A DNA stretch of 36,592 nt from Halobacteriales archaeon QH_2_65_14 (lineage in GTDB: Archaea > Halobacteriota > Halobacteria > Halobacteriales > Haloarculaceae). Numbering within the stretch: position 1 is the first letter of the stretch; each line of letters opens with the position of its first letter. The position numbers and the translations under genes were made by a program. The notes under the pieces were generated by a model. It worked only from the letters and a program-made list of their open reading frames with translations. It was not told where the DNA came from and made no database searches. Where the stretch lies: the NCBI GenBank assembly GCA_003021285.1, contig PXQO01000049.1, forward strand, positions 25,937 through 62,528, given 5' to 3'. Shown in pieces: positions 24,178 to 31,982 of the stretch.

Positions 24178-24765
24178 TCACGCCGGCAGCGAGACGGTGC
24201 TGACCGGCTGGCTGTACCTGGCGTCCCAGAAGACGAGTTCGGAGGCGGTCCACGTCACCGGTTCGACGTCGCGTTCGGCCGCCCGGCGGGCCATCTCGAC
24301 CGAACCGCCACGGGCGATTGTCACGTGCGGGACGTACTCCTCGCCCTCGATGTCCTCGACCGGATCGAACGCGGCCGCGAGGTCGCGATGGAGACGGACC
24401 AGTCCGGGAGACTCGACAGCGAGGTAGACCACCGGCGACGTCCCCCTCGGTGCGTCGGCGAAGTACTCGACGGACGTGACGCTGATGTCGAACGCTGGCT
24501 GTCCGGCGAGCAGTTCCCGGACCTCCGCTTCGAGGTGGTCGTAGGACGGGTTCCGGCCGTCGACCAGCCGTTTCACGCCCAGTGTGTGTTCGCCCCGCGT
24601 TCGTGGGGTCGCCTCCGGCAGGTCGCGGGCGATGTCACTCGCCAGCGCGGCGACCCGACCGGGAACCGGGACGTTGAGACTGTACACGTTCTCACGGAGG
24701 GGAACCCCGACAAAAAGCGCGTCGATAGCGGGGTCGCTAGATACGGTCGAGCAACCAGAGGACAA
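24178..24765 (-). CDS. 2H phosphoesterase (LigT / 2'-5' RNA ligase family)
   Basis: The 195-aa protein contains the two HxT motifs of the 2H superfamily, EHTLGVKR and the C-terminal HVTIARG, spaced as in LigT/ThpR. These enzymes act on 2',3'-cyclic phosphates or 2'-5' linkages in RNA, probably in tRNA repair. The ATG at 24765 is the only good start and overlaps the end of the upstream small membrane gene by 29 nt, indicating a two-gene transcript. The N-terminus AIDALFVGVPLRENVYSLNV is a normal beta strand opening. Confidence 0.85.
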   Translation of the reverse strand: MSSGCSTVSSDPAIDALFVGVPLRENVYSLNVPVPGRVAALASDIARDLPEATPRTRGEHTLGVKRLVDGRNPSYDHLEAEVRELLAGQPAFDISVTSVEYFADAPRGTSPVVYLAVESPGLVRLHRDLAAAFDPVEDIEGEEYVPHVTIARGGSVEMARRAAERDVEPVTWTASELVFWDARYSQPVSTVSLPA

Positions 24766-24928
24766 TGAGAATGGCGATGACGAGCCCGATGATGTTCGTG
24801 AACGGGAAGAGTCCGAGGATGGTCCCGACGAGCCCGAGCATCGCGTCGATGACTGCCAGAACCAGCCAGACGAGTATCAACAACAGGATTATCTCCAGGA
24901 GGGTCTCGGCGTCGAGTTTCGCTCGCAT
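24737..24928 (-). CDS. Small two-helix membrane protein (DUF7554-like)
   Basis: The 63-aa protein MRAKLDAETLLEIILLLILV + WLVLAVIDAMLGLVG continues to a second helix IIGLVIAILIVLWLLDRI. The small, strongly hydrophobic, two-helix hairpin form matches haloarchaeal proteins I recall under DUF7554; the family name is tentative and the function unknown. The ATG at 24928 is supported by a TATA box 27 nt upstream. The track start at 24937 is a GTG. It overlaps the 2H phosphoesterase gene by 29 nt. Confidence 0.75.
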   Translation of the reverse strand: MRAKLDAETLLEIILLLILVWLVLAVIDAMLGLVGTILGLFPFTNIIGLVIAILIVLWLLDRI

Positions 24929-24949
24929 ACGTGGCACTCAACGCGCCGG

Positions 24950-24962
24950 AATATTATATTTT
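24950..24962 (-). promoter_or_regulatory. TATA box of the small membrane protein / 2H phosphoesterase transcript
   Basis: Minus-strand AAAATATAATATT is a long AT tract centred about 27 nt upstream of the ATG at 24928, so the mRNA should be leaderless and decide that start. Confidence 0.65.
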
Positions 24963-24996
24963 GTCCCCGCCGTGGCAACAGTGCCACCCCAAATCG

Positions 24997-25007
24997 GCCT
25001 TAAAGCT
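24997..25007 (+). promoter_or_regulatory. TATA-like box of the membrane HTH gene
   Basis: The sequence ggccttaaagc lies 30-40 nt upstream of the ATG at 25037 and is divergent from the TATA box at 24950-24962, so the short gap holds two back-to-back promoters. Confidence 0.5.
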
Positions 25008-25036
25008 TTTTGCTACCCGTTATCAACATCGAGAAC

Positions 25037-26212
25037 ATGATAAAAAAGCGGCGGGTCCCGGCGACGTGGGTCCGGGAGAACGTCTCTTTCCTTCTGGCTA
25101 TTAGTATCATTAGCTTGTTCGGAATTAGCATCCTTTCTGTCGGTCTCGTTACTGCTGGTGGCGCTCTAACTGCCGGGAGCAGTCCGGGCGAGTGGGTGGG
25201 TCAGTCGAGCCACGAAACACAGCCCGCCCAGGCGGAAATCAACCCTGACTCGATTGTTATGAAGGCGACGCTCCCCCCGGACGGGGACGCCGACTGGCGG
25301 GTCCTGTACCGGCTCCAGCTCTCCGACGAGGACGAAATCCAGGCGTTCGAGGAGTTGCGACAGGACATCGAGAACGACCCGTCGGCGTATCTCGACCCGT
25401 TCGAGGACCGGATACGGCGAACAGTCGAGAGCGCGCGGGGAACGACCGGGCGGGAGATGTTCGTCGAGAACTTCGAGATACACGCCGAGCGGACGACACA
25501 GCCGGACGGCGAGTTCGGCGAAGTCACGTTCGAGTTCGAATGGAGCGGGTTCGCCGTCGTCGAAAACGAGGACACGCTCCGCGCAGGCGACGCGCTCGAC
25601 AGTCTCATTCTCGACGAGGATACGAGTCTCCAGATAGGGTGGCCGTCGGCGTACCGGCTCCAGTCGCACGCGCCGGATGCGTCGGTCGTCGAGGACGGAC
25701 GCATCGTCTGGCGCGGGCCGCTCGACTTCGACAGCGGTGAGCCGGAGGCCCACCTCACGAGCGACGACCAGCAAGCGGCGGAACCGACGCCAACCGACGC
25801 GGATAGCTCCGAACCGACGCCCAACGACGACGAGGCCTCGCGCCCGACACTGTGGCTCGTCGCCGGTGTGTTGTTTGCCACCGTCGGAGTCGGCGCGTGG
25901 CTGGTCGTCCGCGAGCGGCGGGCCGGCCCCCTCAGCCCGGCGGAAAACGAAGCGGACTCGTCGGACGGCGACGGCGACGACAGCCTGCCGTCCGAACTGC
26001 TGAGCAACGAGGAGCGCGTCCTGCGACTGCTCGACCAGAAGGGCGGTCGCATGAAACAGAAGGAGGTGGCCGACCGCCTCGACTGGACTGCCGCCAAGAC
26101 GAGCCAGGTCGTCAGCGACCTGCGCGACGACGGGAAAATCGAGGCGTTCCGCCTCGGCCGCGAGAACGTCCTCACCCTCCCGGACGTCGACCTCGAAGAC
26201 AACGAGACGTAG
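25037..26212 (+). CDS. Membrane-spanning winged-helix regulator (DUF7345/DUF7343-type)
   Basis: The 391-aa protein has four parts. First is a basic start MIKKRRVPATWVRENVSF followed by a membrane segment (LLAISIISLFGISILSVGLV). Second is an extracellular beta-rich domain of about 190 residues (IVMKATLPPDGDADWRVLYR to DGRIVWRGPLDFDSG). Third are a low-complexity Thr/Asp linker and a second membrane helix (LWLVAGVLFATVGVGAWLVV). Fourth is a cytosolic C-terminal winged helix, LSNEERVLRLLDQKGGRMKQ then KEVADRLDWTAAKTSQVVSDL. This is the one-piece sensor-regulator design seen in many haloarchaeal genes annotated DUF7345 plus DUF7343; names are from memory. It may sense an envelope signal and bind DNA from the membrane. 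The ATG at 25037 fits the signal helix; the track TTG start at 25010 is unlikely. Confidence 0.8.
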   Translation: MIKKRRVPATWVRENVSFLLAISIISLFGISILSVGLVTAGGALTAGSSPGEWVGQSSHETQPAQAEINPDSIVMKATLPPDGDADWRVLYRLQLSDEDEIQAFEELRQDIENDPSAYLDPFEDRIRRTVESARGTTGREMFVENFEIHAERTTQPDGEFGEVTFEFEWSGFAVVENEDTLRAGDALDSLILDEDTSLQIGWPSAYRLQSHAPDASVVEDGRIVWRGPLDFDSGEPEAHLTSDDQQAAEPTPTDADSSEPTPNDDEASRPTLWLVAGVLFATVGVGAWLVVRERRAGPLSPAENEADSSDGDGDDSLPSELLSNEERVLRLLDQKGGRMKQKEVADRLDWTAAKTSQVVSDLRDDGKIEAFRLGRENVLTLPDVDLEDNET

Positions 26213-26397
26213 CGAGATAGCAGTTACGGGAAAACCGACTACTGCCGGTCCCGCCATCACACATCGCTGGAGATGAAGCCCGCACGGCGAGACAGTGCGA
26301 AACCCGCCACGAACGACCCTCGTCTATCCGCATCCCCGAGGAGAATCCCCCCCACAGCATCGGCTCTTTCCGCCGACCAGATAATAGTATTTAAATC

Positions 26398-26461
26398 TTC
26401 ATACCGTTTTCCGTCAGTAAACGAAGCTCAACGGAAAACCCGGGGACGAAAACGGTATGAA
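26398..26461. promoter_or_regulatory. Nested inverted repeats built from CCGTTTTC
   Basis: The 330-bp gap between 26213 and 26543 has no convincing gene, but TTCATACCGTTTTC (26398-26411) and GAAAACGGTATGAA (26448-26461) are perfect 14-bp arms 36 nt apart. Inside, GTTTTCCGT (26406-26414) pairs with ACGGAAAAC (26431-26439), so two mutually exclusive hairpins are possible. A TATA-like TTTAAAT abuts the left arm (26390-26396). This could be a multi-site operator or a structured RNA. Confidence 0.55.
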
Positions 26462-26510
26462 TCCAGATCAATCGCGGTTAACCCGGTCAGAACGGGGTTG
26501 AGTATTGTGC

Positions 26511-26519
26511 ATTTATACG
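26511..26519 (+). promoter_or_regulatory. TATA box of the secreted repeat-protein gene
   Basis: The sequence atttatacg is centred about 29 nt upstream of the ATG at 26544, fitting a leaderless transcript. Confidence 0.6.
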
Positions 26520-26543
26520 GGATAAGGGGAACAACAGGGAGGT

Positions 26544-27600
26544 ATGAGGAGACCAACGGCGGTCGCGCTGACAGTGATGATGTCGCTGGCGATGATTGTC
26601 GCGCTCCCGGCAGCAGGGGTAGCAACCCCTGGCACAACTGCCGGGACAGTCGACGAACACGACGGGCACGCACCCGACGACCCCGGCAACGGAACAGTCC
26701 CTGACGAAACGGGACGATTCCTGACGACCCAGGGAACGGAACAGTCCCTGACGACCCAGGGAACGGAACGATTCCCGATGATCCGGGGAACGGAACTGCA
26801 CCGGGGGCACAGCTCTCGGGCGTCGTGGGCGCACAGGAAGGTGAACTGGAAAGTGACCTCGACCAGCGGACCTTCGGCGTCAAAATAGCCAAGACGAACA
26901 GCGCGGAGGCGCAGGCTGACGTCGTTGCAGACAAGCTGGACGACATCGAGAAGAAGCTGGACGAACTCGAAGCGAAGAAAGCGAATCTGCAACAGAAGCT
27001 AGAGAACGGTGAGATCACCGAGGACCAGTTCGCGGCGGAGATGACGGAAGTCGTGGCGGCGACCGAGGCGGTGAAGCAGTTGGCCAACCAGGCGGAGAAC
27101 GTCGCTGGAGGACTTCCGAGCGAGGCGCTCAATAACAGCGGTGTCGACGCCGACAACATCCAGACGCTGAAAGACGAGGCACACAACATGACCGGGTCCG
27201 AGGTGTCCGACATCGCGACCGACATCGCAGGCCCGGACGTCGGCCAGACACCAACCGACGTGCCCGTGGGTCCGCCCGACGACGTCCCGCGGAGCAACGT
27301 GACCAACCCGGGCAATGGCTCCGGCCCGCCCGGTGACATCCCGCCGGGCAACGTGAGTGACCCGGGCAACGGCACCGGCCCACCTGACGATACTCCGCCA
27401 GGCAACGGCACTGGACCCGGTGACGACGGACCCGGCAACGGCACCAGCCCGCCAGGCAACGGCACCGGCCCACCAGGGACGATGATGACGATGGAGACGA
27501 CGGCGATGACGGAGATGACGGTGACGATGGTGACGACGGTGATGACGGCGATGGCCCGCCGGATGACACTCCGCCGGGTGACGACCCCGGAGCACCCTGA
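26544..27600 (+). pseudogene. Secreted repetitive coiled-coil protein with two frame breaks
   Basis: A Sec-type signal (MRRPTAVALTVMMSLAMIVA...AGVA) starts the protein. A first repeat block codes for PDDPGNGTV units. The coding frame changes near 26701-26712, after which the units continue PDDPGNGTIPDDPGNGTAPG. Next come GAQEGELESDLDQRTFGVKI and a heptad-rich helix (KLDDIEKKLDELEAKKANLQQ), then a long Pro/Gly/Asn linker (PPGNGTGPGDDGPGNGT). At 27478 one missing G shifts the frame again. Restoring it gives a pure Asp/Gly tail and DDTPPGDDPGAP, ending at 27600. N-x-T sequons are very frequent, so it is probably a heavily N-glycosylated surface or secreted protein. I do not recognise a named family. 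The track ORFs 26544-26888 and 26825-27667 are partial readings. Confidence 0.65.
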
Positions 27601-27700
27601 CGCGGGGGATAGTCCGGGGACGTTCGACAGTACAGTCCGACCGACCAACACACTTCTAGCGAGGTAGTTTCACGCTGGTGCCCGTTCGTCGGAAAAGACC

Positions 27701-27718
27701 ACAGCGTTGAAACGCTGT
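27701..27718. promoter_or_regulatory. Palindrome upstream of cysS
   Basis: ACAGCGTT and AACGCTGT are perfect 8-bp arms around GA, ending 19 nt before the cysS ATG at 27738. The tight spacing favours a dimeric protein-binding site over an RNA hairpin. Confidence 0.5.
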
Positions 27719-27737
27719 CCGGCGGTAGATACCCCCA

Positions 27738-29228
27738 ATGACGCTTCGAGTGACGAACTCGCTCACCGGCGAACGCGAGGTGTTCGAACCCCAGGATTCG
27801 GATTCGGTTTTGCTCTACTACTGTGGGTTGACGACCTCGGACCCGGCGCATCTCGGGCACGCCCGCGGGTGGGTTCACGTCGACGTGATGCACCGCTGGC
27901 TCGAATGGCTGGGCTACGACGTCCGCCACGTCGAGAACTTCACCAACGTGAACGAGAAAATCGTCGCGCGCGTCGGTGAGGACGGCGACTCGGAACGCGA
28001 GGTCGCGCGGTCGTACATCCGCGACATCATCCGCGACATGCGCTCGCTCAACCTCCTCCGTGCCGAGGTCTACCCCCGCGTCTCCGAACACGTCCCGGAG
28101 ATCGTCGACCTCGTCGAGACGCTCGTCGACCGCGGCTACGCCTACGAATCCAGCGGCTCCGTGTACTTCGACGTCACCTCATTCGATGAGTACGGCCGCC
28201 TCTCGAACCAGGACGTCGAGGAGATGGAAGCACAGGGGACGACCGAGGAGCAAGCCGAGAAGCGCAACCCGGCCGACTTCGCGCTCTGGAAGGGCGGCGG
28301 CGTCACCCCCGAAGAGATCGGCGAACACCAGCACGACGGGGCCGCTCCCCCGGATGAGGCGGTCGAGACCGCGCTGACGTGGGACTCGCCCTGGGGGGAG
28401 GGCCGTCCGGGCTGGCACATCGAGTGCTCGGCGATGAGCATGACCCACCTCGACGACACCATCGACGTCCACGTCGGCGGGCAGGACCTCGTCTTTCCCC
28501 ACCACGAGAACGAGATTGCCCAGAGCGAGGCGGCGACGGGCGAGACGTTCGCCCGCTACTGGCTGCACGTCCGCCTGCTGGACGCCGCCGACGAGGAAAA
28601 GATGTCCTCGTCGCTGGGCAACTTCGAGACGGTCGCGGAGGCGGTCGAGCGGTACGGCTCCGACGTCGTCCGGACGTTCCTGCTGTCGACGGCCTACCAC
28701 AATCCGGCGACCTACAGCCGGGAGACGGTCCAGGAGGCCCAGGAACGCTGGGACCGACTGGAGCGGGGATACGAGCGCGCCGTCGAGGCCGCCGACAGCG
28801 TCGACGCCCGGACGAAAGTCGAGGATTCCGACCTGCGCAGGACCGTCGAGACCGCAAGACGGGAGTTCGAGGATGCGATGAACGACGACTTCAACACCCG
28901 GGCGGCGATGAGCGTGCTGCTGGAACTGGTGTCGGCGGTCCACGCCCACGTCGACGGCCACGAGGAGTTCGACTACCGCGGCCTCCGGCAGGCCGTCGAG
29001 ACGTTCGAGGAGTTCGGCGGCGGCGTGCTCGGACTCGGATTCGGGACCGGCGGGGCGGACGGCGAGGTCACGGTTGCCCGGGAACTGGTCGACCTCGTGC
29101 TCGGAGTCCGCGAGCAGGAGCGCGAGGCCGGCAACTACGACCGCGCCGACGCCCTCCGCGACGACCTCGAAGCGCTCGGCGTCGAGGTCCAGGACACCGG
29201 CGACGGCGTCGAGTACCGGTTCACCTGA
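27738..29228 (+). CDS. cysS: Cysteinyl-tRNA synthetase
   Basis: The 496-aa class I synthetase charges tRNA-Cys. The first zinc cysteine and HIGH-like motif appear in LLYYCGLTTSDPAHLGHARG. The remaining zinc ligands are in WHIECSAM and FPHHENEIAQSEA, and the KMSKS-type loop is EEKMSSSLGN. The C-terminal helical DALR-type anticodon region (YDRADALRDDLEALGVEVQD) is complete. The ATG at 27738 (MTLRVTNSLTGEREVF) is the expected N-terminus. Unlike proS in this window, the frame is fully intact. Confidence 0.97.
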   Translation: MTLRVTNSLTGEREVFEPQDSDSVLLYYCGLTTSDPAHLGHARGWVHVDVMHRWLEWLGYDVRHVENFTNVNEKIVARVGEDGDSEREVARSYIRDIIRDMRSLNLLRAEVYPRVSEHVPEIVDLVETLVDRGYAYESSGSVYFDVTSFDEYGRLSNQDVEEMEAQGTTEEQAEKRNPADFALWKGGGVTPEEIGEHQHDGAAPPDEAVETALTWDSPWGEGRPGWHIECSAMSMTHLDDTIDVHVGGQDLVFPHHENEIAQSEAATGETFARYWLHVRLLDAADEEKMSSSLGNFETVAEAVERYGSDVVRTFLLSTAYHNPATYSRETVQEAQERWDRLERGYERAVEAADSVDARTKVEDSDLRRTVETARREFEDAMNDDFNTRAAMSVLLELVSAVHAHVDGHEEFDYRGLRQAVETFEEFGGGVLGLGFGTGGADGEVTVARELVDLVLGVREQEREAGNYDRADALRDDLEALGVEVQDTGDGVEYRFT

Positions 29229-29618
29229 ACGGCGTCGCGGGGGTCACCGGGAGCCGCCGCTGGTCGGCCCCATCCCCCCCGGCCGGGCGCGCGACTCCCT
29301 GCCCAGGCTTCCCGGAGCGACGGCCAGCAGACCGAACGTCACCCCCGAACGCCGACGTAGAGAAGACAATCGTCGACCGCGGTGACGGGACGGCGAGCGC
29401 GACGTGCCCGGACTGGGGACCACCTTCGAGTTCCCGTATCTCCCCCTGTACGTGCTGGTGGGGGCACCCTCGGCGGGGAATCCAGTAAATCCGGAACCTG
29501 GGGCACCCGCGGCTCGGGCACCTGCTGGCGGTGAACCGGTAGTTGTCACCGCGAAGGGCGCGAACGCCGACGCGGACACGCGAGAAGAGACCGACGGCCT
29601 CACCGGCTCGACGGGCGG
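29229..29618. other. 390-bp gap without a confident gene
   Basis: Downstream of cysS the DNA stays GC-rich. A plus-strand ORF at 29404-29622 (72 aa, TFEFPYLPLYVLVGAPSAGN) has a hydrophobic start but poor coding character after it. I see no promoter or repeat that would support it. The stretch may be degenerate coding sequence. Confidence 0.4.
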
Positions 29619-29792
29619 CTAGCTCGACTGGATTTCCTTGAACTGGTCGAGGAGCTCCTCGGTGGAATCGCCACTCTCGTACTCGACGCTTCCCCGGTAC
29701 TCCGTCCGCTCGTCGTCGAAACTGGCGTCCACTTCACTGTTCTTGCGCTCGCGGCGCTCGTGCTCCTCTTCGTCGTATGCTCCCATCGACAT
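29619..29792 (-). CDS. DUF5786 small acidic protein
   Basis: The 57-aa protein MSMGAYDEEEHERRERKNSE continues VDASFDDERTEYRGSVEYES + GDSTEELLDQFKEIQSS. This is the near-invariant DUF5786 sequence of haloarchaea, a small, charged, cytosolic protein of unknown function. The ATG at 29792 is chosen; the track start at 29804 adds MCHT. A TATA-like GATAATAAC lies about 30 nt upstream, around 29822-29832. Confidence 0.9.
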   Translation of the reverse strand: MSMGAYDEEEHERRERKNSEVDASFDDERTEYRGSVEYESGDSTEELLDQFKEIQSS

Positions 29793-31305
29793 TGTGTGAC
29801 ACACTCAAGCTTGGATGTTCGTTATTATCAAAGTAACGGTTGTCACAATTGACTGGACGAGCGTTCAATCGACACGCTGTCGGGCAGAAATCGCGGCTCA
29901 TTCCCACGTAGGAACTGTCGCAGGGTCGTCGCACCCGGCCGGGCACGTGTACGGTCACACACCAGTAGCCGAGCACGTGCGGGTTATCCCAGTTTCCCAC
30001 GTCGCTATCGGGGCCGCGCTGTTTTTCCTCGTGTGACTCGCCCGCGGGGTTGCCGGCGTAGCCGACCTCAAGTACCGGGACGGTGAAGCCGTCGTAGATT
30101 GCGCCGCCCAGCGCGGCGCTCGGGATGACGATGGTGTTGCGGACCAGGTAGTAGGACCCGGAGACGCGCCCGCCGGCCTGTTGCTCGGCGGGGCCGACGA
30201 TGAGTGCCTTGTGTGCCGGGAGTCCGGCGAACCGGAGCCCCGAGTAGGCAAACAGCGCGACCAGCACGACGGCGTTGGCGGGCGCGCTGATGAGCAGGAT
30301 GGGAAAGATGGCGTACACCGAAAAGCCCAGCGCGACGACCGGCTTCAACCCGACGCGTTCGGCGAGTTTCGCGGCGACCGGCATCGAGACGAGCGCGATG
30401 GCCATCTCGATAGCGAGCAGGACGCCGAAGAACACGTCGGGGTCCAGCGTGACTGCGCCGAGGTCCAGCCCAACCTGGAGAAACTCCGTGACGACGATGA
30501 TGAAAAACACGTAGACCATGCCGTTGGCGAACCGGACGAGCGTGTCCGCGACCAGCAGCGGCCGGAGTTCCGGCGGCAGCGCCCGGAGGTCCTCGAGGAC
30601 CTCTCTGATGCCCTCGAACTCCTTGCCGATGGCCGTGTCCTCGGCCTCGTAGAGGTAGTGCTGTGCGACGGTCGCGGCGACGGCGAAGACGATGGCGACG
30701 GCGAGGATGACCTGGAAGCCGACCTGAAAGTCGGCGAAGACGTAGAGTACGCCGGCCGCGAGCAGCGGGCCGATGAGGAACGCCGTCCGGCGGAACACCT
30801 CGGTGCTGGCGAACCCGCGGGCGAGTTTCGACGGCGGCACTGCCTGCTTGACGATGGCGAACGTCGCACCGAGGCCGAACGACTTCCAGGCCTGCGCCAG
30901 AAAGAGGCCGACGAAAATCCAGAACCACGGCTCGATAGTCACGCCGGCGACGGCGACCGTGCCGAACGCGGGCGCGACCAGCCAGAACAGGAAGCCGAGA
31001 CTCGAAATCAACCCGAAGAGGGTGAGCGCGTACCGCGACCCGATGCGGTCGGAGATGGCACCGCCGGGGTACGGGTAGGCGGCGCTGATGACGTTCCCGA
31101 CGGTGCCGAACATCCCGATGGCCAGTCCGCCGGCCCCGAGGACGGACATGTACCGCGGGACGTACCGGCTGGTCATCTGGAAGCCGAGGCTGAACGCGAA
31201 CATCGCAACCGAGAGGACGAGCACGTCCCGCCGGAACGAGAAGAACTGCCTGAACGGGTCCAGGACATCGGGAACCTCCTCGTCGGTCGTCTCCTGTGCT
31301 GTCAT
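29734..31305 (-). CDS. MFS transporter with unusual C-terminus
   Basis: The track ORF of 523 aa starts MTAQETTDEEVPDVLDPFRQ and has about eleven recognisable membrane helices, for example DVLVLSVAMFAFSLGFQM, ALTLFGLISSLGFLFWLVA, FQVILAVAIVFAVAATVAQ and AVVLVALFAYSGLRFAGLPA. The MFS loop 2-3 motif is GGAISDRIGSRYA. The family role is proton-driven transport of small solutes; the substrate is unknown. After GGAIYDGFTVPVLEVGYAGNP (near 30050) the expected last helix is missing. The frame instead reads a hydrophilic Cys/Arg-rich tail (SHEEKQRGPDSDVG to RAPRAQEQ) that overlaps the DUF5786 gene antisense in frame. The reliable coding part is about 30050-31305; the rest looks like readthrough after a deletion or frame change. 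Confidence 0.8.
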   Translation of the reverse strand: MTAQETTDEEVPDVLDPFRQFFSFRRDVLVLSVAMFAFSLGFQMTSRYVPRYMSVLGAGGLAIGMFGTVGNVISAAYPYPGGAISDRIGSRYALTLFGLISSLGFLFWLVAPAFGTVAVAGVTIEPWFWIFVGLFLAQAWKSFGLGATFAIVKQAVPPSKLARGFASTEVFRRTAFLIGPLLAAGVLYVFADFQVGFQVILAVAIVFAVAATVAQHYLYEAEDTAIGKEFEGIREVLEDLRALPPELRPLLVADTLVRFANGMVYVFFIIVVTEFLQVGLDLGAVTLDPDVFFGVLLAIEMAIALVSMPVAAKLAERVGLKPVVALGFSVYAIFPILLISAPANAVVLVALFAYSGLRFAGLPAHKALIVGPAEQQAGGRVSGSYYLVRNTIVIPSAALGGAIYDGFTVPVLEVGYAGNPAGESHEEKQRGPDSDVGNWDNPHVLGYWCVTVHVPGRVRRPCDSSYVGMSRDFCPTACRLNARPVNCDNRYFDNNEHPSLSVSHNVDGSIRRRGARAPRAQEQ

Positions 31306-31510
31306 TGGTTGGACCTTACTGGACCCGCGAAGTAGTTGTGCGAAACGTTGGCTGATGGATTCAAATAGCTTTTGTCGGCGTGGCGTCCACCGGTCGAGGC
31401 AAGGTTACCGTGGGTCAGTTCGTCGAGTCAACCGGTCGAGCGTCGGGGAGCCGTCCAGCAGGCCGACACGTTCGGGAACACTTTTGCCACCGCCCGTTCA
31501 CGTGGCGGAT

Positions 31511-31951
31511 ATGTCCATCAACCAGACGCAATGGAGCCGGAACGCCCTGGCGCGGGCCGGGCTGTTCGTCGTCGCGTCGACAGTCGCGCTGACGGCGAGT
31601 TTCCTCGGCGTCGTGGGCCTGCTCGCCGGGGAGGTTTCGGGGCTCAGCGACAGGCTTCCCTTCTACGTGCTCGTGATGGCGCTGTCGTTCGTCGCCGCGA
31701 TCATCACCTTCGAGGAGGAGTACCGCGACGCGGTCCGGAGCCTCCAGCTATCGGTTTCGCTGGCCGCCGCGACGTTCCTCCTGGCCACCTTCGGCGGCGA
31801 GGGCGTCGCCTTTCTCTACCAGAACCACGAGGAGGTCGTCGCCTCGCAACTGCTCTTTTACATCCTCGCGGCCGGCCTCATCGGCACCGGTATCGGCTAC
31901 TGGACGCTCCATCACTGGTCGGAACTCAAGTGGAACGGCCCGCAGCTCTAG
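31511..31951 (+). CDS. Four-helix haloarchaeal membrane protein, function unknown
   Basis: The 146-aa protein starts MSINQTQWSRNALARAGLFV and has four membrane segments: AGLFVVASTVALTASFLGVVGLL, PFYVLVMALSFVAAIITF, QLSVSLAAATFLLATFGG and QLLFYILAAGLIGTGIGYWTL. I do not recognise the family. The ATG at 31511 fits the signal-anchor pattern; the track start at 31088 is antisense to the MFS gene. The 205-bp gap between the MFS start and this gene shows no other ORF. Confidence 0.75.
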   Translation: MSINQTQWSRNALARAGLFVVASTVALTASFLGVVGLLAGEVSGLSDRLPFYVLVMALSFVAAIITFEEEYRDAVRSLQLSVSLAAATFLLATFGGEGVAFLYQNHEEVVASQLLFYILAAGLIGTGIGYWTLHHWSELKWNGPQL

Positions 31952-31982
31952 CGGTTCTCGGGTCGCGGCCCCACGTCGTGGC

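Noticed and set aside
26172-26360. 62-aa minus ORF MLWGGFSSGMRIDEG with an upstream TTTAAATAC
   Set aside because: Ser/Arg/Cys-rich, not acidic, and overlaps the end of the membrane HTH gene antisense. The TATA-like box is about 33 nt away, but composition argues against it.
29815-30036. 73-aa plus ORF ending VIPVSHVAIGAALFFLV
   Set aside because: Its C-terminus is hydrophobic, but the rest lacks coding character and there is no promoter; it overlaps the disputed MFS tail.
30181-31335. 384-aa plus-strand ORF
   Set aside because: Antisense of the MFS transporter; highly charged shadow without a recognisable domain.
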